Source: SM23-73-3 sp964580215 | Lineage (GTDB): Bacteria > Zixibacteria > MSB-5A5 > SM1-73 | Length of the DNA: 32,438 bases | Assembly: GCA_964580215.1 (NCBI GenBank) | Contig: CAZOJT010000030.1 | Coordinates: forward strand, 1 to 32,438 | Direction of reading: 5' to 3' | In this document: positions 13,885 to 22,265 of the stretch, one piece after another | Layout: the number at the start of each line of letters is the position of its first letter | How positions within the stretch are numbered: the first letter of the stretch is position 1 | Program-made: the position numbers and the translations under genes | The notes under the pieces: model-generated | Database searches by the model: none | Told to the model about the DNA's origin: nothing | Seen by the model: only the letters and a program-made list of their open reading frames with translations

Positions 13885-14679
13885 ATGGACATAATTGTTT
13901 GCATGAAGCAGGTGCCTGACACGGAATCCAAAATAAAGGTAAACCCGGAGGGGACCGGGATTATCACTGAGGGGCTCAAATATGTGATGAATCCCTATGA
14001 TGAGTATGCGGTGGAGGAGGCTTTAAAGATCAAGGAAAAATTTGGAGGCACGGTTACCATCATCAGCTTAGGTCCTGACCGCGCCACCGAAGCCATAAGA
14101 ACTGCCTTGGCCATGGGAGCGGATGAGGGGGTGCATCTGAATGATCCTGCTTTTGAGGGCTCGGACAGCTTCACCACTGCCAAAATCTTAGCCGGTGCGC
14201 TTAAGGATATGAAATATGATTTGATCCTGACCGGAAAGCAAGCGGTTGACTTCGACTCATCCCAGGTGTTCGGTTGTCTGGCTGAGCTTCTGGATCTTCC
14301 CTATGTCTCAGTGGTTGTGGGTTTGGAAATTTCCGCAGACGGGAAAACCGCCACTGTAAGAAGAGAGACAGAAGGAGGGGTAGAGGAGATCATTGAAACA
14401 CCCCTGCCTGCGGTGATAGCGGCTCAAAAGGGCTTGAATGAGCCCAGATATGCTTCTTTGCCAGGCATAATGAAGGCGAAAAGGAAGGAGATAAAAAAGA
14501 TCGATCTTGCAACTTTGGGTCTGGATGCTGGTGAGGTGGGTGAGAAGGGGTCCAAGTTAAAGACCAAAAACTATCGCCTTCCCCCGGAAAGACAAGCCGG
14601 GAAAAAGATCGAGGGAGAGCCTGCTGAAACGGCTTCCGAGTTGGCAAAACTGCTGCGAGAGGAAGCCAAGCTGATTTAA
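13885..14679 (+). CDS. etfB: Electron transfer flavoprotein subunit beta
   Basis: 264 residues from ATG 13885, with GGAGG eight bases upstream. It begins MDIIVCMKQVPDTESKIKV and has the family motifs NPYDEYAVEEAL (about 36-47), LGPDRATEAIRTALAMGAD and TGKQAVDFDSSQVFGCLAELL. With EtfA it forms a cytosolic FAD/AMP heterodimer that takes electrons from acyl-CoA or similar dehydrogenases. It is the first gene of the etfB-etfA-membrane oxidoreductase operon; normal length for the family. A repeat (14764-14820) is inserted in the 170-base gap before etfA. Confidence 0.95.
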   Translation: MDIIVCMKQVPDTESKIKVNPEGTGIITEGLKYVMNPYDEYAVEEALKIKEKFGGTVTIISLGPDRATEAIRTALAMGADEGVHLNDPAFEGSDSFTTAKILAGALKDMKYDLILTGKQAVDFDSSQVFGCLAELLDLPYVSVVVGLEISADGKTATVRRETEGGVEEIIETPLPAVIAAQKGLNEPRYASLPGIMKAKRKEIKKIDLATLGLDAGEVGEKGSKLKTKNYRLPPERQAGKKIEGEPAETASELAKLLREEAKLI

Positions 14680-14763
14680 TACCAAAGCATTTGCGGATGG
14701 CGGCAAGAGTGCATACGAACACTCAAAGGGATGTTCCCGATACGAGGTAGCCCCCTCTCCCTA

Positions 14764-14820
14764 CCCTCTCCCCCAGGGGAGAGGGAATTCGTATGAATGC
14801 ATACGCAAGGGTGAGGGGGA
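14764..14820. repeat. CCCTCTCCC hairpin family, copy 2, inside the etf operon
   Basis: CCCTCTCCCC-CA-GGGGAGAGGG, then the hairpin ATTCGTATGAATGCATACGC (14787-14806), then AAGGGTGAGGGGGA. The 20-mer is identical, inverted, to 11171-11190. The insert separates etfB and etfA and could make an mRNA structure between them. Confidence 0.7.
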
Positions 14821-14849
14821 ATCAAAATGCTTTAATGAAAGGATGAAAG

Positions 14850-15848
14850 ATGTCAAACGACGTATGGATAATTGCTGAGCAAAAGGAAGGAAAATTAAAG
14901 AAAGTTTCTCTTGAGCTTTTGGGCATAGGAAAGAAGCTGGCGGAGAAAACCGGTGGCGCATTGTCAGCAGTGTTTTTAGGACATGGGGTAGATAATCTGG
15001 CACAGGAGCTTGACGAATACGGCGCCGGTAAGATATTTGTCTGCGAGTCCGAAGCTTTGAAGGACTACTCCAACGAAACCTATACCAAAGCAATCGTCGA
15101 TTTGGTCAAAGCTCACAATCCTGCATTCCTTTTGGGTGCCGCCACCGCCTTGGGTAAGGACCTTTTCCCCCGTGTAGCCGCTCGTCTTCAGACCGGACTT
15201 GCTTCAGATTGCATGGGGCTGGAGATTTCCGATGACGGACTTCTTGTTGCAGAAAGACCCATGTTTGCCGGAAAGGTTTTGGTGGATACTATCATTCCTG
15301 AAGCCAGACCGCAAATGGCTTGCTTGAGACCGAACGTTCTGCCAGTGCCGGAGAAGGAATCAGAGAAAGCAGAGATTGAAAAAGTGACAGTTGAGATTAA
15401 CCCTCAGGATTTAAAAGCGACAATAAAGGAGATGGTGAAGACTGCTGGAGAGAAAATCGATTTGACTGAAGCTTCGGTTATCGTTTCCGGAGGCAGGGGT
15501 ATGGCAAGCAAGGAGAATTTCAAGATACTGGAGGAGTTAGCCTCGGCTTTTGGAGAGGTCGCTGCAGTAGGGGCTTCCCGCTCGGCTGTGGACTCAGACT
15601 TTGCCTCTCATGATATACAGGTGGGACAGACCGGAAAGGTGGTCAACCCCAACCTTTACATCGCTTGCGGAATATCTGGCGCCATTCAGCACCTGGCAGG
15701 AATGCGAACCTCTAAATACATCGTCGCCATCAACAAAGATTCCGAAGCACCCATCTTTCAGGTGGCAGATTACGGAATCGTGGATGACCTTTTCAAAATC
15801 GTTCCGCTGTTAACCGAAGAGGTTAAAAAGCTGAAAGCGCAAGATTAA
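14850..15848 (+). CDS. etfA: Electron transfer flavoprotein subunit alpha
   Basis: 332 residues from ATG 14850; AAAGGATG is upstream. The N-terminal domain binds EtfB; the C-terminal FAD domain has VSGGRGM, GASRSAVDSD, QVGQTGKVVNPNLYIACGIS, GAIQHLAGM, IVAINKDSEAPIF and VADYGIVDDLF, all expected contacts for FAD. The usual VDAG-type segment is VDSDFASHDIQ, a small change. Partner of the etfB product; electrons would pass to the membrane protein encoded 39 bases downstream. Confidence 0.95.
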   Translation: MSNDVWIIAEQKEGKLKKVSLELLGIGKKLAEKTGGALSAVFLGHGVDNLAQELDEYGAGKIFVCESEALKDYSNETYTKAIVDLVKAHNPAFLLGAATALGKDLFPRVAARLQTGLASDCMGLEISDDGLLVAERPMFAGKVLVDTIIPEARPQMACLRPNVLPVPEKESEKAEIEKVTVEINPQDLKATIKEMVKTAGEKIDLTEASVIVSGGRGMASKENFKILEELASAFGEVAAVGASRSAVDSDFASHDIQVGQTGKVVNPNLYIACGISGAIQHLAGMRTSKYIVAINKDSEAPIFQVADYGIVDDLFKIVPLLTEEVKKLKAQD

Positions 15849-15851
15849 GGC

Positions 15852-15886
15852 GTTTAATGTTGAAAGTTTAAAGTTAAAAGTTGAAA
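15852..15886 (+). repeat. Heptanucleotide array, five units, abutting a start codon
   Basis: GTTTAAT, GTTGAAA, GTTTAAA, GTTAAAA, GTTGAAA, then G-ATG. It fills the whole etfA to oxidoreductase gap and ends one base before the start at 15888, so no normal Shine-Dalgarno is present. Confidence 0.75.
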
Positions 15887-15887
15887 G

Positions 15888-17900
15888 ATGGAAATCACAC
15901 GGGAGATTTTCTGGAATGTAGGCAGTGCGGCTCGTATTCTGCCTTATGTCTTAGGCTTCATTGTCCTCGTAATCTTCGCTTATGGTCTAATCAGACGCAT
16001 CCGACTTTGGCGAATGGGCAAGCCGGAAAACAGGTTTGACCACATATTCAAAAGGATCGGATCGCTTTTCTCATTTGGATTCCTTCATCGACGAATCATC
16101 AAAGAGCTATACCCCGGAATAATGCACCTGTTTTTGTTCTGGGGATTTTTCATACTTTTTCTGGGGACCTTTCTGATCTTCGTGCAGGAGGATTTCACCA
16201 AGCTATTGTTTGATGAAGTTTTCATCCATGGAAACTTCTATCTTATTTTCTCCTTTGTTTTGGATCTGTTCGGGCTGTTGGCTATAATCGGAGTGATTTT
16301 AGCCGCTTTTCGGAGATATGTTCTCAAGCCGGATAGGCTGGATAATAAACCGGAAGATCTAATCAGTTTAATTTTGATCTTTCTTGTTCTTGCCACCGGT
16401 TTTTTCAACGAAGGGCTTCGCATTGCTATCACCAGACCCGATTTTGAGAGATATTCGTTTGTGGGTTGGGAGATAAGTAAATTGTTTGTATCGCTTGGGG
16501 AAAGCGGAGCCTCATTGACTTCACTTCATGCCACCTTGTGGTGGGTGCACTTGTTTTTGGCTTTTGGTTTAATCGGATATATCGCCTATTCTAAGCTTCT
16601 CCATTTGATCACCTCAGCTTTGAATCAGTTTTTCAGATCCTTTGCTCCCTCAGGAGAGATCAAACCTATACCTGATATTGAGAATCAGGAGACTTTTGGA
16701 GTCGCCAAACTGCAAGAGTTTACCTGGAAGCAATTGCTTGACACAGATGCCTGCACGCGCTGTGGCAGATGCCAGGACAATTGTCCAGCCTATCTTTCCG
16801 AAAAACCTCTTTCGCCCAAGAAGGTCATTCAGGATTTGAAAGATCATCTGACCAGTCAGGGGAAAAACCTCGATAAGGGAGAGGGTGCTGAAGAGCAGGT
16901 CATGCCGATTGCCAGTAGTGTGATTACAGAGGATGAGCTCTGGGCTTGCACCACCTGTGGTGCCTGTCAGCAAGCCTGTCCGGTCTTTGTGGAGGTGATC
17001 GACAAGGTGGTGGATTTGAGACGTTACTTGGTTTTGATGAAGAGCAAGTTCTCTCCGGAGGTTAAGCTTTTCTTCAAGAACATGGAGACCAATTATAATC
17101 CCTGGACCATTGGTTTTGCCACCCGGGCAGATTGGGCAAAGGACCTGAATTTGAAAATCTTAGCTGAAAATCCTGATGTGGATTATCTTCTCTTTGTGGG
17201 ATGTGCTGGCTCATTTGATGAGCGCAACAGGAAGGTGACCCGAAGTTTAGTGAGGCTTTTGCAAAAGGCGGGAGTGAACTTCGGGATACTGGGCACAGAG
17301 GAGGTCTGCTGTGGAGAGACTGCACGACGAATGGGAAATGAATATCTGGCTCAGATTCTCATGCAACAGAACATTGAACTTTTCAACAAGTACGGAATAA
17401 AAAAGATCATCACTTTGTGCCCCCACGGTTTTAACACATTCAAAAACGAATATCATCAATTTGGTGGAAATTATGAAGTGTTCCATCATACTGAGTTTCT
17501 CTGGAATCTATTCAAAGAAGGAAAGTTGAAATGGAAAACCGGTGTGAAGATGACCGCGACATATCATGATTCATGTTATTTGGGTCGTCATAATAACATC
17601 TATGATGCGCCCAGAAAGCTTTTGGAATCCATCAAGAATGTGAAGCTGGTGGAGATGGAGCGAACCAGAGAAAAGAGCTTCTGCTGTGGTGCGGGTGGAG
17701 GACGGATGTGGATGGAGGAAACCATCGGCACAAGGATAAATCACATGCGCATAGATCAAGCCGCCTCCACCAATGCCTCTGTGGTGGCAACCGCCTGCCC
17801 TTACTGCTTGACCATGCTGGGAGATGCAATCAAAGAGAAGGGAATGGAAAACAAGATGGCAGCCTTTGACCTGGCAGAGCTTCTCGAAAAAGCATTGTAG
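15888..17900 (+). CDS. EtfAB-linked membrane Fe-S oxidoreductase (EMO type)
   Basis: 670 residues. The N-terminus has about five membrane helices (residues 15-40, 80-105, 115-140, 160-180, 215-245) with histidines suited to b-heme, like NarI gamma subunits. Next come two 4Fe-4S motifs: CTRCGRCQDNCP (near 288) and CTTCGACQQACP (near 352). Then two CCG cysteine-rich domains of the HdrB/GlpC type: VGCAGS...EVCCGE (437-473) and DSCYLGR...SFCCGAGGGRMW (560-606). This layout matches the membrane ETF:quinone oxidoreductase found beside etfBA in syntrophs and other anaerobes. Likely role: moving electrons from reduced ETF to menaquinone. Same operon as etfBA; ATG follows a heptad array instead of a Shine-Dalgarno. 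Confidence 0.9.
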   Translation: MEITREIFWNVGSAARILPYVLGFIVLVIFAYGLIRRIRLWRMGKPENRFDHIFKRIGSLFSFGFLHRRIIKELYPGIMHLFLFWGFFILFLGTFLIFVQEDFTKLLFDEVFIHGNFYLIFSFVLDLFGLLAIIGVILAAFRRYVLKPDRLDNKPEDLISLILIFLVLATGFFNEGLRIAITRPDFERYSFVGWEISKLFVSLGESGASLTSLHATLWWVHLFLAFGLIGYIAYSKLLHLITSALNQFFRSFAPSGEIKPIPDIENQETFGVAKLQEFTWKQLLDTDACTRCGRCQDNCPAYLSEKPLSPKKVIQDLKDHLTSQGKNLDKGEGAEEQVMPIASSVITEDELWACTTCGACQQACPVFVEVIDKVVDLRRYLVLMKSKFSPEVKLFFKNMETNYNPWTIGFATRADWAKDLNLKILAENPDVDYLLFVGCAGSFDERNRKVTRSLVRLLQKAGVNFGILGTEEVCCGETARRMGNEYLAQILMQQNIELFNKYGIKKIITLCPHGFNTFKNEYHQFGGNYEVFHHTEFLWNLFKEGKLKWKTGVKMTATYHDSCYLGRHNNIYDAPRKLLESIKNVKLVEMERTREKSFCCGAGGGRMWMEETIGTRINHMRIDQAASTNASVVATACPYCLTMLGDAIKEKGMENKMAAFDLAELLEKAL

Positions 17901-18255
17901 GTGATAATGAGCGAAAGTTCAAACGAGCTTTGGCGATTCGTTAATCATACCAAGTCTCCAAAATAAACTCACTTTAAATCTTCCGCAAAAGCGATTTTCA
18001 ATCTTCTTGACTTTTTCTGAGGTTTAGCTGTCTTGGTGTTGAAAATATGAGTTTATAAAGAAAACTCAAATTCAGCATAAAGAAGATCAAAAAAGTCCAA
18101 TATTTCAAATCAAAGTTTGGTATTCTTTAGAGCAGTGTGGAGGAGGTGACGTTAATACCGGAATGAACATTGACTTTTAAACTTCACCCTAAAGAAAATG
18201 CTCTGGTTTGGGACTAAGAGTATCCTGCCGATAAAAAAATAAAGGAGACAAATTT
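17901..18255. other. Intergenic region without a recognised gene
   Basis: A/T-rich. The only notable item is GGAGGAGGTGA near 18139, a strong ribosome-site sequence that leads only to a five-codon frame (ATG at 18163). No terminator hairpin with a T-run was found after the oxidoreductase. Confidence 0.5.
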
Positions 18256-18516
18256 ATGGCACAGGAAGCTAAGATAACCAAAGAGATGACTTTTGGGGAG
18301 GTTTTGAAAAAGTATCCGGAAACGGCGAAGACTTTTTTTCAGTATGGGATGCACTGTTTTGGCTGTCATCTTGCAGTTGAGGAGACCATTGAGCAGGGCG
18401 CACTTGTACATGGGGTGGAGGTGGATAAGTTAGTCGAAGATCTTAATAAAACCATAGCTTCTTTTGTTGAAAAAGTTAAGAATGCCTCTTCGGGTGAAAA
18501 GAAAATAGAATCTTAA
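18256..18516 (+). CDS. DUF1858 redox-disulfide domain protein
   Basis: 86 residues; AAAGGAGA precedes ATG 18256. ITKEMTFGEVLKKYPETAKTFFQYGMHCFGCHLA is the hallmark of the DUF1858 / hybrid-cluster-protein-associated disulfide family (ScdA N-terminal-like), with Cys34 and Cys37 in CFGC. The C-terminal third is a helical, charged tail ending GEKKIES. Such small proteins are thought to take part in thiol or nitrosative-stress redox chemistry; the exact role is unknown. Monocistronic by spacing. Confidence 0.85.
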   Translation: MAQEAKITKEMTFGEVLKKYPETAKTFFQYGMHCFGCHLAVEETIEQGALVHGVEVDKLVEDLNKTIASFVEKVKNASSGEKKIES

Positions 18517-18658
18517 ATACTTTTCCCTCGAACTTCTAAAGAAAAAATTCATCCCCAAACTCTAGGATCTATTTTCCTTTTGTGTTAAGGTTTGTCAGAT
18601 AGAAACTCGTATATTCAAGTAAAACCTAAGTTGGAATCCCATTTTTCTGGATTGGAGC

Positions 18659-19585
18659 ATGAGTGTTACCGAAGTCAAAAAGGAAAAGCTGGTAAGTGAT
18701 ATCCTGAAGCTTAAAGAAGAGCGTAAAGCTATCATCTTAGCTCACAACTATCAGATTGGAGAGGTGCAGGATATTGCCGATTTCTTAGGTGATTCGCTTG
18801 ATTTAAGCCAAAAGGCGGCAAGCACGGAGGCAGAGGTGATAGTCTTCTGCGGAGTCCATTTCATGGCTGAAACCGCCAAAATTCTCTCACCGAACAAAAC
18901 CGTTTTGATGCCCGACAAAAACGCTGGCTGTGCCATGGCTAACATGATTACCCTTAGACAGCTGAAGGAGATGAAAAGGAAACATCCAGAGGCGGTGGTG
19001 GTTACCTACGTGAATACTACCGCCGAGATAAAGGCGGAATCCGATTATTGTTGCACTTCCGCCAATGCGGTTAAGGTGGTTCAATCGATTCCTGAAGAGA
19101 AGGAGATTTTGTTTATCCCGGATAAATATTTAGGTGATTACAGTTCCAAGCAAGCCAATCGAAAGATGATTTTGTGGGAGGGCTATTGTCCCACTCATAG
19201 ACGCATTCTGGCTGAAGATATTTTGAAAAAGAAGGCTCAATATCCCAAAGCTGAAGTGCTGGTGCATCCTGAATGCACCCCGGACGTGATCGCCATGGCA
19301 GATAAGGTGCTTTCCACCTCTGGCATCTGCAGATATGCCAGAGAATCGAATTCAGAGGAGTTCATCATCGGCACGGAGATTGGCATACTTCACAGATTAA
19401 AAAAAGAGAATCCGCAAAAAAAATTCTACCCCGCCAGCAGTCTGGCAGACTGTCACAGCATGAAGTTGAATAATTTAGAGAAAATTTTGTGGTCTTTAGA
19501 GGATATGCTTTACCCCGTCGAAGTCCCACCTGACATTGCCCAAAAAGCGAAAAGGTCCATCGACAGAATGCTGGAGATAGTCTGA
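18659..19585 (+). CDS. nadA: Quinolinate synthase
   Basis: 308 residues, typical of the short NadA type. It condenses iminoaspartate (from aspartate) with dihydroxyacetone phosphate to quinolinate for NAD synthesis, using an oxygen-sensitive 4Fe-4S cluster. The three cluster cysteines are visible: Cys91 (DKNAGC), Cys177 (WEGYCPTH) and Cys265 (LADCHSMKLNNL). AHNYQIGEVQDIADFLGDSLDLS, FCGVHFMAETAKILSP, TYVNTTAEIKAESDYCCTSANA and HPECTPDV are all conserved. The GGAG before the ATG is only one base away, an unusually short spacing, but no better in-frame start exists. No nadB or nadC adjoins it. Confidence 0.95.
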   Translation: MSVTEVKKEKLVSDILKLKEERKAIILAHNYQIGEVQDIADFLGDSLDLSQKAASTEAEVIVFCGVHFMAETAKILSPNKTVLMPDKNAGCAMANMITLRQLKEMKRKHPEAVVVTYVNTTAEIKAESDYCCTSANAVKVVQSIPEEKEILFIPDKYLGDYSSKQANRKMILWEGYCPTHRRILAEDILKKKAQYPKAEVLVHPECTPDVIAMADKVLSTSGICRYARESNSEEFIIGTEIGILHRLKKENPQKKFYPASSLADCHSMKLNNLEKILWSLEDMLYPVEVPPDIAQKAKRSIDRMLEIV

Positions 19586-19672
19586 GTCGATTTCAGTTTC
19601 ATTCGACTATATCGTCATCGAGAGATTCGAAGTTCGTTTGCCGGTAGCGATGTCCGCAGGATCCATAGGACT

Positions 19673-19727
19673 CGTATCGAGGTTCGAATTTCCTTCGGGC
19701 CGAGGTCGAACATCGAGTCTCGATACG
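19673..19727. repeat. Inverted repeat CGTATCGAG/CTCGATACG
   Basis: The whole 19600-19760 stretch is rich in TCGA-type words (GATTCGAAG, GAGGTTCGAATTTCC, AGGTCGAACATCGAG) and looks like an interspersed repeat between nadA and mutM. Confidence 0.45.
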
Positions 19728-19783
19728 CGCTTCGCCAACGGTAACCGAGCCTCAGCTTTCCTTTAGAAAATAGGAGAGTAATC

Positions 19784-20656
19784 ATGCCGGAATTGCCTGA
19801 GGTTGAGACTATAGCCCAGGGATTGGGCAAGGCTATTGTTGGAAAAAGGATAAAAGAAATCCATACTATCTGCCCAGATGTGGTTAAGCAGAATTCGCGC
19901 CTCTTCAAAAAAGAAATCCTTAGAAGAAAAATCAAGGGAGTGAGAAGAAGAGGGAAATATCTGCTTATAGATTTGTCAAGAGAGAAGACAATTCTGGTTC
20001 ATCTGGGGATGACCGGAGGTTTTCTTTTTGTCAGATCCGCAGATTTACCACACAAACCATCAGGTCGACCTTGGTCTGAATCAGAATTTGATGATAAACA
20101 CGATCACCTGATCTTTAGATTTTATGGCTCGGATGAACAACTTCGCTATAACGACCTGAGAAAATTCGGCAAGTTAAAGGTGTTTAATACCGCCAAGGAA
20201 AGAACCATTCCTGAATTGAAGAAGCTGGGTCCGGAGGCGCTTGAAATTAAATTTTCTGAATTTATCGAGATTTTCAGAAGACGAAAAGGGAGGATCAAAT
20301 CCGCACTTCTAAATCAACAAATCATAGCCGGATTGGGCAACATCTATGCGGATGAATCCTTGTTCGAGGCAAAAATAAATCCCGCTCAAAGAGTAGACCT
20401 GCTGAGTGAAAACAAACTAAGGGGTCTGCACAAAGCTATAAAGAAGATATTACTTAAAGCCATTAGAGCAGGAGGATCATCTATAGAGAATTACTGCAAT
20501 ATAGAAGGAGAAATCGGAAGCTTTCAGCTTCAACACAAAGTTTACGGCAGAGAAGGGGGGTCTTGCAAAAGATGTGGAGCCAAAATCAAGAGGGTCAAGA
20601 TCAACCAGAGATCAAGCTACTTCTGTCCCAGATGTCAGCCTATCAGAAACGCGTAA
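19784..20656 (+). CDS. mutM: Formamidopyrimidine-DNA glycosylase
   Basis: 290 residues; AGGAGAG precedes ATG 19784. It starts MPELPEVET, so Pro2 (the nucleophile after Met removal) and Glu3 are intact. RRRGKYLLIDL holds the conserved lysine; HLGMTGGF and YNDLRKFGKL are present; the helix-two-turn-helix region is LLNQQIIAGLGNIYADESLF. The C-terminal zinc finger is CKRCG...YFCPRCQ with QRSSYF before it. The enzyme removes 8-oxoguanine and FaPy lesions and cleaves the AP site. Normal length; a repeat (20690) follows the stop. Confidence 0.96.
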   Translation: MPELPEVETIAQGLGKAIVGKRIKEIHTICPDVVKQNSRLFKKEILRRKIKGVRRRGKYLLIDLSREKTILVHLGMTGGFLFVRSADLPHKPSGRPWSESEFDDKHDHLIFRFYGSDEQLRYNDLRKFGKLKVFNTAKERTIPELKKLGPEALEIKFSEFIEIFRRRKGRIKSALLNQQIIAGLGNIYADESLFEAKINPAQRVDLLSENKLRGLHKAIKKILLKAIRAGGSSIENYCNIEGEIGSFQLQHKVYGREGGSCKRCGAKIKRVKINQRSSYFCPRCQPIRNA

Positions 20657-20689
20657 GTCCACCATGGGCGGGGGAGAGGGGGAAAGGTC

Positions 20690-20730
20690 TATCCTCTCCC
20701 CTGGGGGAGAGGATAGAGGTGAGGGGGAGT
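20690..20730. repeat. CCCTCTCCC hairpin family, copy 3
   Basis: Perfect 12-bp arms TATCCTCTCCCC and GGGGAGAGGATA with a 2-base centre, then GAGGTGAGGGGGAG. Same plan as 6350 and 14764. Confidence 0.7.
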
Positions 20731-20818
20731 GTATTTCATCTTCCGTCAGACCCTGCCCGCCTCAGGCGGACCTGCTTGCCAGACTGGGTCTATCACCCAA
20801 GATTCCGAAATTATTTCC

Positions 20819-20847
20819 TTGACTTCGGAAGCACTGGGCGTTATATT
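20819..20847 (+). promoter_or_regulatory. Orphan promoter before a gene stub
   Basis: TTGACT (20819-20824), 17-base spacer, TATATT (20842-20847), then AGAGGGAGC and ATG at 20872. The reading frame from that ATG ends after 27 codons (TGA at 20953-20955). It looks like the preserved start region of a gene whose body was lost when the integrase tail became joined to it. Confidence 0.5.
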
Positions 20848-20935
20848 GTTTCTTGTTAAAAGAGGGAGCTTATGCAGGAGGTAAGTCTGGGCACACCGGA
20901 TCGCAGCTTGGAGTTTATATGCGATTGGATCCCGC

Positions 20936-21086
20936 TTGCTCGAAGACGGGTATGATATTCGAAAGATTCAGGAGCTTTTAAGCCATAAAGACGTCAGGCG
21001 GACATTCCGTCTGGGTGCGACCACGATCTACACGCCTGTATTCAACAAGGGCAGCCACGGCGTGAAGAGTCCCTTTGATGGGCTCT
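20936..21086 (+). pseudogene. C-terminal remnant of an IntI-type tyrosine recombinase
   Basis: About 50 codons read LLEDGYDIRKIQELLSHKDV, then TTIYTPVFNKGSHGVKSPFDGL and a stop. This matches the last part of integron integrases (LLEDGYDIRTVQELLGHKDV...MIYTHVLNRG...GVRSPLD-type ends; from memory). The box-II histidine region (LSHKDV) and catalytic tyrosine (IYT) are visible, but about six residues (RTFRLG) are inserted between them. The upstream arm with the catalytic arginine is not recognisable. Dead gene, immediately upstream of a cassette-like segment. Confidence 0.75.
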
Positions 21087-21173
21087 GATTCGGTTTTATA
21101 CAGACAGTATAAACCGGAAAACAATGAGGCAACAGAATCACGCAAGACGCTGATATTATGCAAGTTAAAACGC

Positions 21174-21203
21174 TTGACTTCATTTTTAGCCAATGTGTTA
21201 TAC
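21174..21203 (+). promoter_or_regulatory. Candidate promoter before the cassette
   Basis: TTGACT (21174-21179), 18-base spacer, TTATAC (21198-21203). It lies between the integrase remnant and the cassette boundary, where an integron Pc promoter could be expected. Confidence 0.35.
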
Positions 21204-21211
21204 AGAAACGA

Positions 21212-21243
21212 GCAGTCTGTCTTTACAGATTTAAACAGACTGC
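21212..21243. other. attI-like region with inverted repeat
   Basis: GCAGTCTGT (21212-21220) and ACAGACTGC (21235-21243) form a 9-bp stem just upstream of the crossover-like GTTATGC (21255-21261). Its position between integrase and first cassette is that of an attI site; the sequence alone does not prove it. Confidence 0.3.
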
Positions 21244-21255
21244 GCATAATCACTG

Positions 21256-22265
21256 TTATGCTGACAAGTTCACACTTAGATGTGTTTATCACCTTCCAAG
21301 GGAGGAGGTTTGACATGGTCGGAAGAAGACCCCATTTGCGACATCTCTTTAAGATTTGTCTGTCTCTGGTGCTTGCTTCGGTGTTAGTCCCTTGTGTCCA
21401 CGCGGAGCCTGGGAAGGTAGTTGTCAACTGGGATGATTGGACTCTCAGTAATAGCGGTTTCTCGCCACCGAATGACCCTGGCGTGTATGTCCAGAACATC
21501 GCGCGCTGGTTCCTCGCTGACACTGGTGACACAGTTGGCTGTTTCATAGGCTACGGCACGGATTTCCACCTAACCGGGGACATGCTAGAACAAGCGTTCG
21601 AGACGGCTGGTCACACCTGGGTTGTGTCGAGCGCGTCGACTTTCACACTTGATGATTTGCAGAACTACGATGGAGTGTTTCTTGGAGCCAGTCCACTTGG
21701 CGATGATACGCGCAATCTCTGGTCGCTCCTATACTATATAGCATTTGGTGGCAACGTTTACATATTTGGTGGGACTAATTTCTACGGATCGATTGCCAAT
21801 GACTCTGCCGTCCTGAATGAGTTCCTGAACCGGTTTGGCCTGGCTGTCTCATCCTCCATAGATGGAGTAGTCGGGAGCATTACTGTCAGCGGGGTCCACG
21901 AGATTCTCCAAGGGGTCAATTTCTTGTACGGCGTCAACGGAACCGAAGTTTTTGACTTGGATCCGATGGATTCCCGCAACGCGGTCGTGGGCTCCTACGG
22001 GACGGAAGGAATTGTGGCGGTGGCGGACGGGATCTCGCCTGGAGTCGAGGTTCCCACTCTGTCTCGGTACGGCTTGCTTGTTCTCGCTCTAGTCCTAATG
22101 GCGATCGGGTTTAGCTCGTTTCTTCGAGGTGGCAAGCGGCATAACTATGCGTGAACCTGACGGTCGCCCCTGTCACGTCACTTGCATAGCAACTCTCGCG
22201 CCAGGGCCGGATTGACCAAGCGTGCCACCTGCCATACTTTCAGGCTTTCGTTCGCCACGCACCTG
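21256..22265 (+). mobile_element. Integron-type gene cassette
   Basis: The segment begins inside GTTATGC (21255-21261) and its end carries GCATAAC (22139-22145), the exact reverse complement. In integrons the attC R'' box complements the cassette's own first bases, which is what is seen. The single ORF starts 59 bases in and stops next to the R'' box, the usual cassette layout. The other end, CTGTTAGAA (22263-22271), resembles an R' box (GTTRRRY with one mismatch). An IntI-like remnant lies just upstream. Only one cassette is recognisable. Confidence 0.5.
21315..22154 (+). CDS. Exported protein with IPTL-CTERM sorting signal
   Basis: 279 residues from ATG 21315 (AGGAGG seven bases upstream; a longer in-frame start at 21075 would run through the presumed attI region). 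A signal peptide follows arginine- and lysine-rich MVGRRPHLRHLFK, with cleavage near VHAEP. The mature domain has WTLSNSGFSPPNDPGVYVQNIARWFL and GVFLGASPLGDDTRNLWSLLYYIAFGGNVYIFGG, resembling ThuA/GATase-like alpha/beta folds in which a glycine-rich strand follows a 'YDGVFLG' strand. The end, VPTLSRYGLLVLALVLMAIG...LRGGKR, is an IPTL-CTERM signal: PTLS motif, one membrane helix, basic tail. Such signals are cut and processed at the membrane. Carried in an integron-like cassette. Function unknown. Confidence 0.8.
   Translation: MVGRRPHLRHLFKICLSLVLASVLVPCVHAEPGKVVVNWDDWTLSNSGFSPPNDPGVYVQNIARWFLADTGDTVGCFIGYGTDFHLTGDMLEQAFETAGHTWVVSSASTFTLDDLQNYDGVFLGASPLGDDTRNLWSLLYYIAFGGNVYIFGGTNFYGSIANDSAVLNEFLNRFGLAVSSSIDGVVGSITVSGVHEILQGVNFLYGVNGTEVFDLDPMDSRNAVVGSYGTEGIVAVADGISPGVEVPTLSRYGLLVLALVLMAIGFSSFLRGGKRHNYA

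Noticed and set aside
18139..18180. Small gene after the GGAGGAGGTGA sequence
   Set aside because: The following ATG frame ends after five codons; no longer frame uses this site.
21075..21314. N-terminal extension of the IPTL-CTERM protein
   Set aside because: The open extension crosses the presumed attI region and precedes a clear signal peptide; ATG 21315 has AGGAGG.
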